From Candidatus Iainarchaeum sp. (GTDB taxonomy: Archaea; Iainarchaeota; Iainarchaeia; Iainarchaeales; DTGL01): a stretch of DNA of 36,620 nucleotides. Position numbers and translations under genes: made by a program. Below are positions 22,721-33,200 of the stretch, piece after piece. The notes under the pieces are model-generated. The model was not told the DNA's origin. It searched no databases and worked only from the letters and a program-made list of their open reading frames with translations. Position 1 is the first letter of the stretch; every line of letters begins with the position of its first letter. The stretch covers positions 1 through 36,620 of the forward strand of contig JAFCFP010000003.1 in the NCBI GenBank assembly GCA_017608575.1. The letters are read 5' to 3'.

Positions 22721-25700
22721 CTATTCTTCAGTGAAAGGCGCAATGCATTGCTGTGGAACGCTCTCCATTGTCTGTCCCAAAGTATTCTCCAAAACCTTTT
22801 CAGGGTTCCAGAAAAATGTTGTCCTTACCTCATTTCCATAGCCTGTAACGCAAACCTCTCCGGCTTCCACGAGTTGAAGAATGCTTTCAATTGATTCAAT
22901 GTTCTGTGAAACTATGCCGTTCAAGTAAACTTGGTTTGTGGCATTAGAAGACGGAGAAATAAAACTCATTGAATCCATTCCCTCAACCGCTTTAAGTATT
23001 GATTCGCTTTCAAGCGGAGTGAAAAACATTGTTTTCAGGAACACGTTTCCCTTTCTTTTAATATTGCACCATTCAAGTCCATAACTGGAAGTGGAAAAAG
23101 ATCCAGCGCATTCGGTCATGCCGACGCCGCCATGCAGGTCAGGTGTTTCCTGGTATGTTTCAGTCATTTCATTGTCTTCAAAATCATAGCAATGCTTTCC
23201 AATGCCAGTCCAAGTGGTAAGATAGCTTCCAACTTGCTGGGGTTCTCCGTCAACAGTAACGCTGTAAAAAGCAAATGCTTTGTCTGACTTGCCGCCGCTA
23301 ACTTTAAGGATTATTGGAGTTGCCTTGCTTGGGCTTAAATTAATTGTTGTTTCCTCCAAGTCAGGGTTTCTCACAACATCCAGTATTACGCCTCTCCTTG
23401 TATTGTTCAGTGTGCGGAAGTCATCAATTCTGTTGGTGTAAACCCATCCGCCTTGCACTGGTGATGAATGAGCAATAGTGCTTGAATAAATCAACTGTGA
23501 TGGATCATTGTTTATTTTAAGCGTTGCCGGGGATTCCTCCCTGAAATTGACTCCATAGCCTTGTCTTCCGTTTTCTGTTTTAACACCAACTAGTCCATCA
23601 AACGGCATGTAATAAAATGGCGAATTCGGCCTTGGAGTGTCAAGCCTGCTTAATTCAACCTCAATTGTTGCATTCGGCTCGCCTTCCCTGAAAAGACTCC
23701 AAGAGTCATCCTTGTACACAATGTCAATATTCACTTGGTATTTTCCCTCTGGAATAAAGTTGTTTCTTTCAATGAAATACGACTTAAAGGACATTAAATC
23801 ATTGTTGGTAAAATACTGTGACAAACCGCCTCCTTCAGTGGAATAATAAGCAGGCGTTCCAAAGAAATCATTCTCGCAGAATTCATCGAAATCATTGCGG
23901 AAATCCTTTGTATAGCCATCTCTTATAAGCAATGCCTTGAAGTTCGAAAGCTTCATTGCCTCCTCCAATGCTGCATTGCCGGGGTTTGCTTTAAGGAAAT
24001 CACTGAGCCTTGAAGTAGAATAAGGCTCACAAACCCTGAAAGCATTTGATGAACTGCCAACGTTAAGCTTTGCATTCAACGAATCATTGCCTGTGTCCAA
24101 GTTTTTGCATTCTTCGGTGCAAGTATTCAGCAATGGATTAATTGAAACATTAACAGAGTAAAGCCCTTCTCCAAGGTTTTCAAAAGAGCATTCAGCAGTG
24201 CTCCTGCTAATCAAATCAATTGAAAGCACTCCATCAGGGCATTCAACAACTGAACCATCTGATTCTTTGACCAGTTGTATAATGGTTTCCACTTGCATTT
24301 CCTTGTTGTTATTGCTTTCAATAGTTGCAATAACCTTTGCCTTCTTTCCATCTTTTTCCACTTTGACGCGTGTTATTGCAACATCTTCTTCTCTGTCACT
24401 CAATGCCTGTGAAACATCTTCAAGCACGCCGCTTTCAGATGGGCAAGTGAAAGTCTTTCCTGCAAGCAATTCATCAATGCGGTGAATCTTCTTCAAGAGT
24501 TCAATGGAAAACTGTGTTGCGTCACAATACGTTTCACCAGCGCCTTCGTCACAAGTGTCCATTGAAATTGCGTTCCAGTTCCATTTAAGCAATATTTTTG
24601 GCATTGCTTCAGCGCCTGTTTTTCCAATTCTTGTCCCAATCTTGCAGCTTTCACCGGGAATGTTAACCGGTTCTGGTTCCTCTGGCTTGTATGAATTGAA
24701 CTGCAAGTGGAATTTTTGGAAATACTTGTCAGCGCTTTTTACTGTTAAATTGCTTCCATCTGCAGCAAATGATTCGGCTTCCTCCTGGCTGTAACCTGTT
24801 TCTTCACAGTTGTCAAACACATTAACAGCATCCCAAAGAGAATTCAATACATCCCACACATTTGAAATCTCCTCGCTTCCACCCGGAGCATAAGTTGTTT
24901 CATAGTCTCTCCTCTCTCCTTCCACTTTAAGAATTCTGTAAATAGGGCTCACTGGATTCTCCTGTGTTACTCCGCCGGAGTTCTGGAATATTATTTCTGT
25001 TTCTTTTCTTCCAAATTCGAGCCCTTCAGTTTTCTCTGTTTTCTCGTTGCTCATTTCAATGCTTATGCCTGGGGCATCGCGGTCCTCGCGCCCGCTTGGA
25101 TACAGTATTCTCAAAGCAGTGATTGCAAGATCGTCTGCCACAACATCAAATGTAATTGTTCCCGCATTCTGAACAACCAAGTAATTGTAAGCAGAGCCAG
25201 CAACCCATCCAACAAGTAATCCTTCCCACATATTGTCAACATTGATTATGTTGCCAAGGCTTTCAGCCAATGGCCCGAGCACTGAGCCAACATCGATTCC
25301 TGCAAATGCCATAAGACCAGTTCTACTGCCAAAAACAGGCCTTTCTTTTGCCATGATTCCGGTTGGAACACAAGTGCCGCCAACACAACAATTATCCGTG
25401 TCAAGCGCTTTCACCATTGGAATTACACTCCAAGTGCAAGTCTGACCGCAAGTCTTTTTCTCGCATTGGCCGGCATCACATGGCACTCCACCCATTTCAC
25501 TGCATGTGAGCAATTCATTGCTGCCTTCACTTTGATCTGTTGGGTTTTCTGAAGGCGGGATCACTTCACTGCCACCTGTACCAGTTTCAGGGCTTGCCTC
25601 TTCACTGCTTGTTTCAGGGCTAGGGCTTGGCTCAATTGCTGGCTCGTTAACTGTTTCGTTACTTGGATTTGAAGTATTTGCTGTGTTTGTGCTAGTTGCA

Positions 25701-28700
25701 GGTGTTTCTGTTTCAATTTTGGTGCAGGTTCCCTTGCAACAACGCGAGGTGTTTGAAGCGCTTATTAATGGCTCAGAGCACTCATAGCCCTTTGGGCACT
25801 TTATGCCGCCTTTTTCTTCACAGGATGGACCAATTGCATAAAACGGTCTGCCAAGAGATACTGCCTGCATGCCGCCATAAACAAGCCCAATTATTCCAGT
25901 AACAAAACCACTCCTTATTGCCTTGCATAAATTCTTTTCATTGAATTTTACTGTTCCTGAAACCCTTTTGCTTGGACAACTGTTTATTATTTTTCCAACA
26001 TCAAATCCATCATATGGGTTATTCGGATCATCGTAAATATCGTATTCATAACGGTTTAATTTAATGCAGCCCTCTGTGGGCTCTATTAGCACTCTTATAA
26101 GTTTTGCAACTTCAAATTCGTTCTTTCCAGCTGCCCTGAATTTAACATAAATTGGATACTGTCCCGGAATTCTTTCCTCTGAAAGCACTGTGACAGTGTG
26201 AGAGTCATTGCTTCCCATTGTTATTTCCTTGCTTCCCACATTCAATTCCGAAATTATTCTCAAATCAACCTTTCCACCGCAGTCACCAGTGCTTATTTCA
26301 AAAGAGCCTTCCTCGTTTGGTTTTAATTTAATGAGGTCTTTGCTGAACCTCAAGCAAGAGTCCAGTGACACAACGGTTATTTCAACATCAATTGAATCCT
26401 GAAGCAATTGTTCTCCTGAAGCGGTTGGATTTTTTGCCTGCACCACAATTGTGGCTTTTGCGGTTCCAAAATTGCCTCCATCTGGAATGAATGAAAGCAA
26501 TGCAGGCAATGATTCTTCCTTTCCAATGCTTTTCCTGATTATTTTGAAAAAACTTGGTCTTATTTCAAGGGAGTTTTCACCCTTAATGCCTATTTTGAAT
26601 TCACCCAAGTGATTGCTATTCCATTCAATTTTAGCGCTTAAATCCTGCAATTCAATCGGCTTTCCGTTCACAGTGCAATTGTTTGAAATTGTCACATCTG
26701 CATTCCTTGGAGAAACCTCGGTTGCGTCCTTCCAGGAATGCTTGCTCAAAGAAAAACAAGCAGTATCATCAACTTCTCCGCCAAGTCCAATAACAACACT
26801 CAATGGCCTTTCAATAATCCATGTTTTTCCCGAAGAAAAAACCCTTGCAGTGAATTTTCCCTTAAGGGTTTTTGTTTCCTTTACCGATTTGCCGAAATCA
26901 GTAAGGAACATTTTGAGGGAAATATTCTTTGAGCTGTTTGCTGGAATGTTTTCTCCAGCATACTCGGAGTAAAGCCATTGGCCTGTTTTTTCAGTATCAA
27001 TTAATCCTTCAAAGTCTCCAGTAACATCCAACAACTCTATTTTTAGGTCAAGGCTCGTTTTGTTCCTTAAAAGAACATTCAGGCTTTTTTCAGGAGAGGT
27101 TTGTGCATTCAATGTAATGTTCAAATTAGATGGTTCAACTTCTAAAATCTGGTCGTCCACTGAAAGCGTTTTCTCAAAAGGCATATAGTTTGCTTTTTGC
27201 ACGACAAGCGAAAGTTTTTCTCCCGGAGTGAGCACTGGCATGATAACATCAGCAATTCCAAAGAATGTAGTGGTTTCATTTCCAAGCACTGAACCAAAGC
27301 GGTCCACTACTTTAACCGAAGCACCCTCTATTTCAAGCTCGCTTGCCTTGTCAAGTACTTTCACTGTCAGGGTTTGTTCTACCCCGCTTGGCAACAATCC
27401 AATGTCTTCAACATATTCTCCATCTTTTTTAAATTTAACACTCAACTCGTTTGCTGCAGCGCTGTCAATCACTATTTCTTTTTCAAACACAATGCTGTAA
27501 CGGGAATGCACCTGAATCAAGAGCGATGAAGAAATTGCCGATTTTGGAGTGAAATAAATTGTTCCTGAAACATCCTTGCTTGGAGTTAGGTCTCCTATTT
27601 CCACCCAGTCAAGAATGGAAGAGTTAGCATTTCCTTCAATTTTGTCACCCTGAGGGCCAATTATTTGGTATTCTCCAATCAGTATTGCTGAATCCTTTGT
27701 CAAAACACGGATTTTTGCATTGTCAAATATATCGCTTTCAAATGGACTGTCATTCAATATTTTAAAAGACAACTTGTATTGTTTTCCAACAATTGCTCCG
27801 AATGAATCCGATACAGGTTGCATTATTTCATCTTCAATGTCCAAAATGCTTCCAGCAAAACACCACTTGTCAGTGCAAAGTGTTTCAATTCCAACTTGGA
27901 ACAGCTTGACATCAGTGTTTGCATACAACTCTCTTTCTGTTTCAGTTGATCCAAGCGAGTTATCTTCCGGGTCTCTTACAATCTCTCCATTGTCTGTTTC
28001 AGCCCATGCCCTCCAATAAATTGGCACTTGTTGCCCCTGTTTGGTTATATCCTTTACCTTTATTTTTACCTCAACGTCAAATTTTCCACTGTTGAATTTT
28101 CCCCATTTGAAATTAATCCATTTAGCTCCGTCAGCTGTTTTAAACCTTGAATCAAAATCAAAGCCTTCATCCGGGTTATAAGAAGTGCCTTTTGAAATTA
28201 TTGGAGCAGCTGGTGCATTATAGCCTTTAATGAAAACCATGTCCTTTTCCATCGTGTTTTCCTTTCCAGTGCGCACATGCAATCCAATGAATTTATAATC
28301 CTTGTTTTCAGGGATTCTTATCTGGAATTTTGCAGTGTATTCTTGACCAGCTCCAAGGATTGTTGCCTTTTGGTTTCCCTTAAAAAGCCCCAAGAATTTT
28401 GCCTTCATTTCACCGCTTATTATTTTTGGTTCAAGCATTACTTCAATTTCCTTTGTTGAATTGGCTGGAATTTTAACAGAACTCGAAGTATAATCAGTAT
28501 AACCATCCTTTGAAACTACAACAAACACTTCTTCTCCGGCTTTTTCAGTGAATTCAATCCAACCGTTTTCATCCTGCACTGGCATTGGGCCCTTTAAGAG
28601 CTTGTTGTCGACTGCCCTTTTGAGTGCAACATCCGCAAAAGGCAATGGTTGCATTTCATCATCGAGCACCCTAACGCGGAGTTTTCCATTTGGAATAGTC

Positions 28701-30229
28701 ATGCTCACATTATAAACAACCTTTTGGGATTCCCTGCGTATAAATTTCTTTTTATCACTCCATCCGCTCACGCTGCCCTTGAATGCAAAAACCATGTATG
28801 TTCCGGTTTCAACGCCTTTGAATTCAGCTTCACCGTTAATATCAGTAAGCAAGTTTTTGAATCCTACTGCATAGCCGTGTTCATCATAAAGTCCAACAGT
28901 TGCGTGTTCTATTCCTCGGCCTGTTTCATCAATTACTCTTGCTAAAAGAATTCCCCCACAGTCGCCAGTGTACTTTTTTATTTTCACTTCAATTATTTCA
29001 TTGCTTTTTCTCACATTTTCCAGTCTTTGAATGCAGTAATCCTCATGGTTTACTATTAAAATATAGCCAATGTCTTCATGAATATTAAATTCCACTACGC
29101 CGTTTTGCGGTGTTTCCTTGTAGAATACTTGCTGGTTGCCTTTCTTGAATGTAACTCCAGCATTCTTCACTGGTCTGTTTGTGCGTTCATCAATTACCCT
29201 TACTTTAATGCTTCCAATAACCCTTTCCTCCAATTCCAGTTCTGTTCTCACCGTTCCTTTTGCCTCCAAGTCAAATGGAAGTGATTCTTTAACACTGAAT
29301 CGCTGGGTTGCAAGGCTTCTCACAAAGTATTTTCCGGGAGAAACAGTAAATTCAACCTGCCCTGTTGTAGTATTCTGGCTGTCGACTCTAATGCCGTCAG
29401 CCGAGCCAGTGTCCTTGTAAAGATAAACAGTTAATTCTTCGCCGGTAATCAATTCACCGTGTGATTTAAGTGAAACAATTATTTTGCCTCTTTCATCCTC
29501 TGCCTCTGAAAGAAAAATTGTTCCATTATTGGTTACTTCCTCTGAAAGCTTTTTTTCATAGCCCGCAGCGGAAACATTAACCTTCAAATGCCCACAGTTC
29601 TTTGGAACAGCCACTTCCACTGTACCGTTTTCAGAGAATATTCCCGCAGGGTTTTCAGCGTCTTCATTAGAGCACTGGAATTCAATCCACGCCCTGTCAA
29701 TTGGCTGGAAAAGCTTTTCGTCCATTATTTTGAACTTGACATACTCAAATGCCTTTTCTTCCACCAATTCCACTACTTTTTCAAACACTGGCTTGTTTAA
29801 AACAAACGAGCCCTCAAATGGCTTTGGAGAATAACCTTCTTTTTCAATGGAAATATACACCCTGCTTCCCAGGGGGATTTTTATTTTCTCTGTTTTGCCG
29901 TCCTCCGCAGTCAATAGGAATTTTTTAATGGTACCAGCTTCAAGGTCAACTCCAATGCCCTTTAATGGATTTCCCTGCTGGTCTTTAACCATTACCACGA
30001 GTTCAGATGTGGCAGTTGGAAGAGGCCCCTGTGTAAGAACAAACATCAAGCCAAGAGCAATTAAAACAAAAACCACAAGCAAAAGCAATGCAAAGGAGGG
30101 CACAACACTGTCAATTTTATCCACTATCTTGTAAAGTATGCGTGAATTAATCCTGTCAATTAACCTATAATACCTGTCCTCCAGGTGGAAGTACAGGTCC
30201 CTTGCAGAATCAACAATTCCCATTTTCAT
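22721..30229 (-). CDS. Giant single-pass cell-surface protein B (2502 aa)
   Basis: Residues 1-44 form a basic amphipathic cytoplasmic segment with R-D-L-Y-F; 45-66 is a transmembrane helix; the rest is predicted extracellular. From ~75 to ~610 come six carboxypeptidase-regulatory/CNA-B-like repeats (for example GSIKVRVIDERTNRPVKNAG; GKLRVRVLDDEMQPLPFADV), then H-V-R-T-G (~626-653), C-T-D-K-W-C (~780), a seventh repeat near 970-1040, and a large insert at ~1431-1688: a hydrophobic Gly-rich stretch, a Cys-knot-like module, a Ser/Thr/Pro/Glu linker, a second Cys module and another Gly-rich hydrophobic stretch. After it, the conserved blocks Y-C-D-A-T-Q-F-S-I (~1898), P-F-D-G-L-V-G-V (~2204) and C-V-T-G ... 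F-F-W-N-P-E near the end. ATG 30229 or 30223 could be the start; GGGGT spacing favours the second. Confidence 0.85.
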   Translation of the reverse strand: MKMGIVDSARDLYFHLEDRYYRLIDRINSRILYKIVDKIDSVVPSFALLLLVVFVLIALGLMFVLTQGPLPTATSELVVMVKDQQGNPLKGIGVDLEAGTIKKFLLTAEDGKTEKIKIPLGSRVYISIEKEGYSPKPFEGSFVLNKPVFEKVVELVEEKAFEYVKFKIMDEKLFQPIDRAWIEFQCSNEDAENPAGIFSENGTVEVAVPKNCGHLKVNVSAAGYEKKLSEEVTNNGTIFLSEAEDERGKIIVSLKSHGELITGEELTVYLYKDTGSADGIRVDSQNTTTGQVEFTVSPGKYFVRSLATQRFSVKESLPFDLEAKGTVRTELELEERVIGSIKVRVIDERTNRPVKNAGVTFKKGNQQVFYKETPQNGVVEFNIHEDIGYILIVNHEDYCIQRLENVRKSNEIIEVKIKKYTGDCGGILLARVIDETGRGIEHATVGLYDEHGYAVGFKNLLTDINGEAEFKGVETGTYMVFAFKGSVSGWSDKKKFIRRESQKVVYNVSMTIPNGKLRVRVLDDEMQPLPFADVALKRAVDNKLLKGPMPVQDENGWIEFTEKAGEEVFVVVSKDGYTDYTSSSVKIPANSTKEIEVMLEPKIISGEMKAKFLGLFKGNQKATILGAGQEYTAKFQIRIPENKDYKFIGLHVRTGKENTMEKDMVFIKGYNAPAAPIISKGTSYNPDEGFDFDSRFKTADGAKWINFKWGKFNSGKFDVEVKIKVKDITKQGQQVPIYWRAWAETDNGEIVRDPEDNSLGSTETERELYANTDVKLFQVGIETLCTDKWCFAGSILDIEDEIMQPVSDSFGAIVGKQYKLSFKILNDSPFESDIFDNAKIRVLTKDSAILIGEYQIIGPQGDKIEGNANSSILDWVEIGDLTPSKDVSGTIYFTPKSAISSSLLIQVHSRYSIVFEKEIVIDSAAANELSVKFKKDGEYVEDIGLLPSGVEQTLTVKVLDKASELEIEGASVKVVDRFGSVLGNETTTFFGIADVIMPVLTPGEKLSLVVQKANYMPFEKTLSVDDQILEVEPSNLNITLNAQTSPEKSLNVLLRNKTSLDLKIELLDVTGDFEGLIDTEKTGQWLYSEYAGENIPANSSKNISLKMFLTDFGKSVKETKTLKGKFTARVFSSGKTWIIERPLSVVIGLGGEVDDTACFSLSKHSWKDATEVSPRNADVTISNNCTVNGKPIELQDLSAKIEWNSNHLGEFKIGIKGENSLEIRPSFFKIIRKSIGKEESLPALLSFIPDGGNFGTAKATIVVQAKNPTASGEQLLQDSIDVEITVVSLDSCLRFSKDLIKLKPNEEGSFEISTGDCGGKVDLRIISELNVGSKEITMGSNDSHTVTVLSEERIPGQYPIYVKFRAAGKNEFEVAKLIRVLIEPTEGCIKLNRYEYDIYDDPNNPYDGFDVGKIINSCPSKRVSGTVKFNEKNLCKAIRSGFVTGIIGLVYGGMQAVSLGRPFYAIGPSCEEKGGIKCPKGYECSEPLISASNTSRCCKGTCTKIETETPATSTNTANTSNPSNETVNEPAIEPSPSPETSSEEASPETGTGGSEVIPPSENPTDQSEGSNELLTCSEMGGVPCDAGQCEKKTCGQTCTWSVIPMVKALDTDNCCVGGTCVPTGIMAKERPVFGSRTGLMAFAGIDVGSVLGPLAESLGNIINVDNMWEGLLVGWVAGSAYNYLVVQNAGTITFDVVADDLAITALRILYPSGREDRDAPGISIEMSNEKTEKTEGLEFGRKETEIIFQNSGGVTQENPVSPIYRILKVEGERRDYETTYAPGGSEEISNVWDVLNSLWDAVNVFDNCEETGYSQEEAESFAADGSNLTVKSADKYFQKFHLQFNSYKPEEPEPVNIPGESCKIGTRIGKTGAEAMPKILLKWNWNAISMDTCDEGAGETYCDATQFSIELLKKIHRIDELLAGKTFTCPSESGVLEDVSQALSDREEDVAITRVKVEKDGKKAKVIATIESNNNKEMQVETIIQLVKESDGSVVECPDGVLSIDLISRSTAECSFENLGEGLYSVNVSINPLLNTCTEECKNLDTGNDSLNAKLNVGSSSNAFRVCEPYSTSRLSDFLKANPGNAALEEAMKLSNFKALLIRDGYTKDFRNDFDEFCENDFFGTPAYYSTEGGGLSQYFTNNDLMSFKSYFIERNNFIPEGKYQVNIDIVYKDDSWSLFREGEPNATIEVELSRLDTPRPNSPFYYMPFDGLVGVKTENGRQGYGVNFREESPATLKINNDPSQLIYSSTIAHSSPVQGGWVYTNRIDDFRTLNNTRRGVILDVVRNPDLEETTINLSPSKATPIILKVSGGKSDKAFAFYSVTVDGEPQQVGSYLTTWTGIGKHCYDFEDNEMTETYQETPDLHGGVGMTECAGSFSTSSYGLEWCNIKRKGNVFLKTMFFTPLESESILKAVEGMDSMSFISPSSNATNQVYLNGIVSQNIESIESILQLVEAGEVCVTGYGNEVRTTFFWNPEKVLENTLGQTMESVPQQCIAPFTEE
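23550..23617 (-). repeat. 68-bp near-identical block shared with giant C (copy in giant B)
   Basis: Counterpart of 16525-16592, with only two mismatches, one synonymous and one changing Ile to Met. Confidence 0.9.
25165..25940 (-). other. Cys-knot / mucin-like linker insert in giant B
   Basis: Encodes residues ~1431-1688. Order: hydrophobic Gly-rich stretch (SGFVTGIIGLVYGGMQAV); a small Cys module C-E-E-K-G-G-I-K-C-P-K-G-Y-E-C ... C-C-K-G-T-C; ~65 residues of Ser/Thr/Pro/Glu/Asn (probable O-glycosylated or disordered stalk); a second module C-S-E-M-G-G-V-P-C-D-A-G-Q-C ... C-C-V-G-G-T-C; and a Gly-rich hydrophobic stretch. The C...CC...C spacing recalls disulfide-knotted domains, which fits an extracellular location. 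Confidence 0.75.
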
Positions 30230-30294
30230 TACCCCGACTCATTTTTTTTAATCCTACCCATTTATTTATTGCTTCTTTACTTTATTAAACGTTT

Positions 30295-33200
30295 TTACGG
30301 CTTCAAATCCTCCAATATTTGTGGATTCCACCATAGCACAAGTTTTCCATTGTCCGGTTTAACGCAGACTTCGCTGCTTTTAATTCCCTGCACAAAGAAC
30401 TTAAATGACGGTGGCTTAAAATTGTCAGCTGAAACATTAATGAAAACCGCTCCGCCGGAGATCCCCTTAACTTTATCAGTGCTTCCAATCCTGCCATCAA
30501 ATGTTTTTGCCTTTATTTGCGTTTCTTCCTCTGCGCACACTAATTCGAGTGGCAAATCAACAGCTTTTCTTTCAAAAGGCATGAAAGCCAAAGCAATCCA
30601 TTTGCCGGGTTCTTGCATTTTTACTTTTGCCATTTTTCTTTGCCCAACCCATTCAGAGCAAAACTCATAATTTGAACCATCATATGTTCCAAGCGAATCG
30701 GTTTCCTTTTTATCCTCTCCAATCCACCAAGTGAACAATTTTTGTGCATTTCCATAAAATTCATCAAATTTTCTGTCAAAGCGGTAAAAGACAGTGTTCT
30801 CCAAGCCGTCATTCCATGACAACTCCAATCCAACAGGTAGTGAAGGCAAGTACTTTATTGCCTTATTCTCCAAATCAATTTCCATTACTTTGCCTGGGCT
30901 TTCCATTGAACCTTGCAGTTCCGGGAATCCATCCACAAAGTTAATCTCCATTTTAGTCTTTCCGGATGCAACACTGTTTTCCGGAACAGTCTTCAATGCA
31001 GCATGCCCATTGGCTTGAGCCGAATCATAAAAGTAATAAATTTCCTTGTCACTGTTCTTTTCAAACACTACTCCATAATCTACATCGCTTTCCTCTGAAG
31101 CAAGCAATCCCTCGCTGGCATCAAATGGCAAATAAAAGAAGGGATTTTTTGCATAGTTTTCATTCAATTCATTAATCCCTTTATCCAATGCCAGTTTTAT
31201 TTTGTACGACTTAACCTTTATTCTGTCACCATCAATAAAAACAGTTGGCGTAACCTTGAAATAATACTTTCCGGTTTGCACTTCAGTGCCCAGCGCATTA
31301 GAGAATTCGGAAGTGCTTTCATCAAACGAGGCATAATTCTCAAACTCCAATTCAGAGGAATCCAAATCAAACGAATAGTTTCCATAATCAATGAAGTTTT
31401 CCACAAAGTTCGGGGAATAATTATCACTTATAAGGAACGCGCTGTTAATTGCAGTAGTGTGGTTGTCAATGCATTCACTGCAATCAGCCAATTCATTCAA
31501 TTCAGTTGCCTTCCCAATCACGAGCTCTTTTGTTGCATCGCTTAAATTATTCTTGTTAATCACTCCAACCTTGAATTCAATGCCAGAATAAAGCTTTTTG
31601 ACAAAATCAAGCCATTGCCCTCTTGAATGTTTTTTGGTTGTAAAATTTGAAAACTGGATTGAAAAGCCGTCTTCGTTTTCCGGAGCAAGAGCAATTGAAA
31701 CAAGGCCCTTGTGCAATTCCTTAAAGTCATTAAATGCAATAACCCAAGCGCCCAAATCCATATTCTGCTTGAATATTGCCTTATCACTGCCCACCAATTC
31801 AGTCCAAACCTCGTTGTCATTAATGCTTCTCGTAATGCCCACAATGTTTTCCGCTCCAAAATCGCTTCCATAGCATTCAATGAATTCTGCCTCAATGCCT
31901 TCAAGCGAAGAAGTTGGATTGCCTGTGGATGAAATTAATTCCTCAAGTGTGTGCTTTAAGGCGGAAGCATTAGAGCAATCTTTTTTCACTGGCTCAAGCA
32001 ACGAGTCATTGTCTTTCATAAAGAACAGGAATTCCCTGCCGGTTTTTTCCTCTTTAATGGTTGTCTGCTTTTTTGAAAACCTGAAAAGGTTGCCGGGCTC
32101 CGGCACAAAGCCGTTTTTGAGCACTCTGGCATATTCAGGGAATTGGTTTATTTTTTTCACTGTTTCCTGCACTCTTGCAATTTTATGCCTCAATGAAAGC
32201 ATGAATTGCACGCCATCACAATAATAGCCAGTACTGCCAGAAACAACACATGAATTCTCTCCAAAGTCATCCTCTTTCCAAGAAAAAGCCAAGTGATTAA
32301 AACCATAATCGTTGAAGGCTTTTTCACCTGTTTCATCCTCAGTGCAAGGGCTAAAGCCAGCGAATGTTTCAGCGCCCTCAGGCCTCAGCACTTTAACAGT
32401 TGAATGGTTTTTCTCAGAACAATCCCATTTATCGCAGGCAATTGCGACACATTCATATTCCTGCCCTGTTCTCGTCAGAGTGCTTTTCAATGAAAGTGAA
32501 TTCTGTGAACCCTTTGAATGAGCAATAACCCTTCCATTATGCAACCAATTAATATCATAAGAAAGCCTGTCTCCTTCCGGGTCAACCGCTTTTGCAGTGC
32601 ACACAATGTCATTCTCTGTAAGCGGTTTTACTGGTTCAATTGTCAGCTCTGGTGCGCTTGGAGGGAGATTCTCTTTTGGCTTTCTTTCAGACAACCAATT
32701 CCACCACTTTGAAAAATCGTAAGGCACTTGGAATGAAACCTGCCTTGGAGCAAAGCTCTGCATTGCTGAATCTGGTAGCCTGTAAGGAATGAAAACAACT
32801 CCAGGGGAAGTAACTGAAAAATTGTTAACAATAATATTTCCCAGTTTTCCAAGCTCCATTGCGCTGTCAAAATCGTCAAAGTCTTCCTTTATTTTCTCCT
32901 TCAAATTGAAAGAAAATTCCATTACCTCAATTGTTTGGTTTTCTGACACCTTTACAGTGTGCGGTGGCATTGCATAAAAGTTTTCAATAAGCGGGCATTG
33001 TTCTTTTTGCTCGCCATTGCTTTGCGGCGAATAACACACAAAGTTTTGCGGTGAAAGCATTTCAAGCCTGAAACCATAATCATAACAGCGATTGAAGACT
33101 GTGCCCTTTGTTTTAAAAATTCCGAAAAAATTCGGCTTGAAAACAGTGGGTTCAATTGAAGGCATGCATTTCTGCATTAATTCATCCAAATTCACTACTT

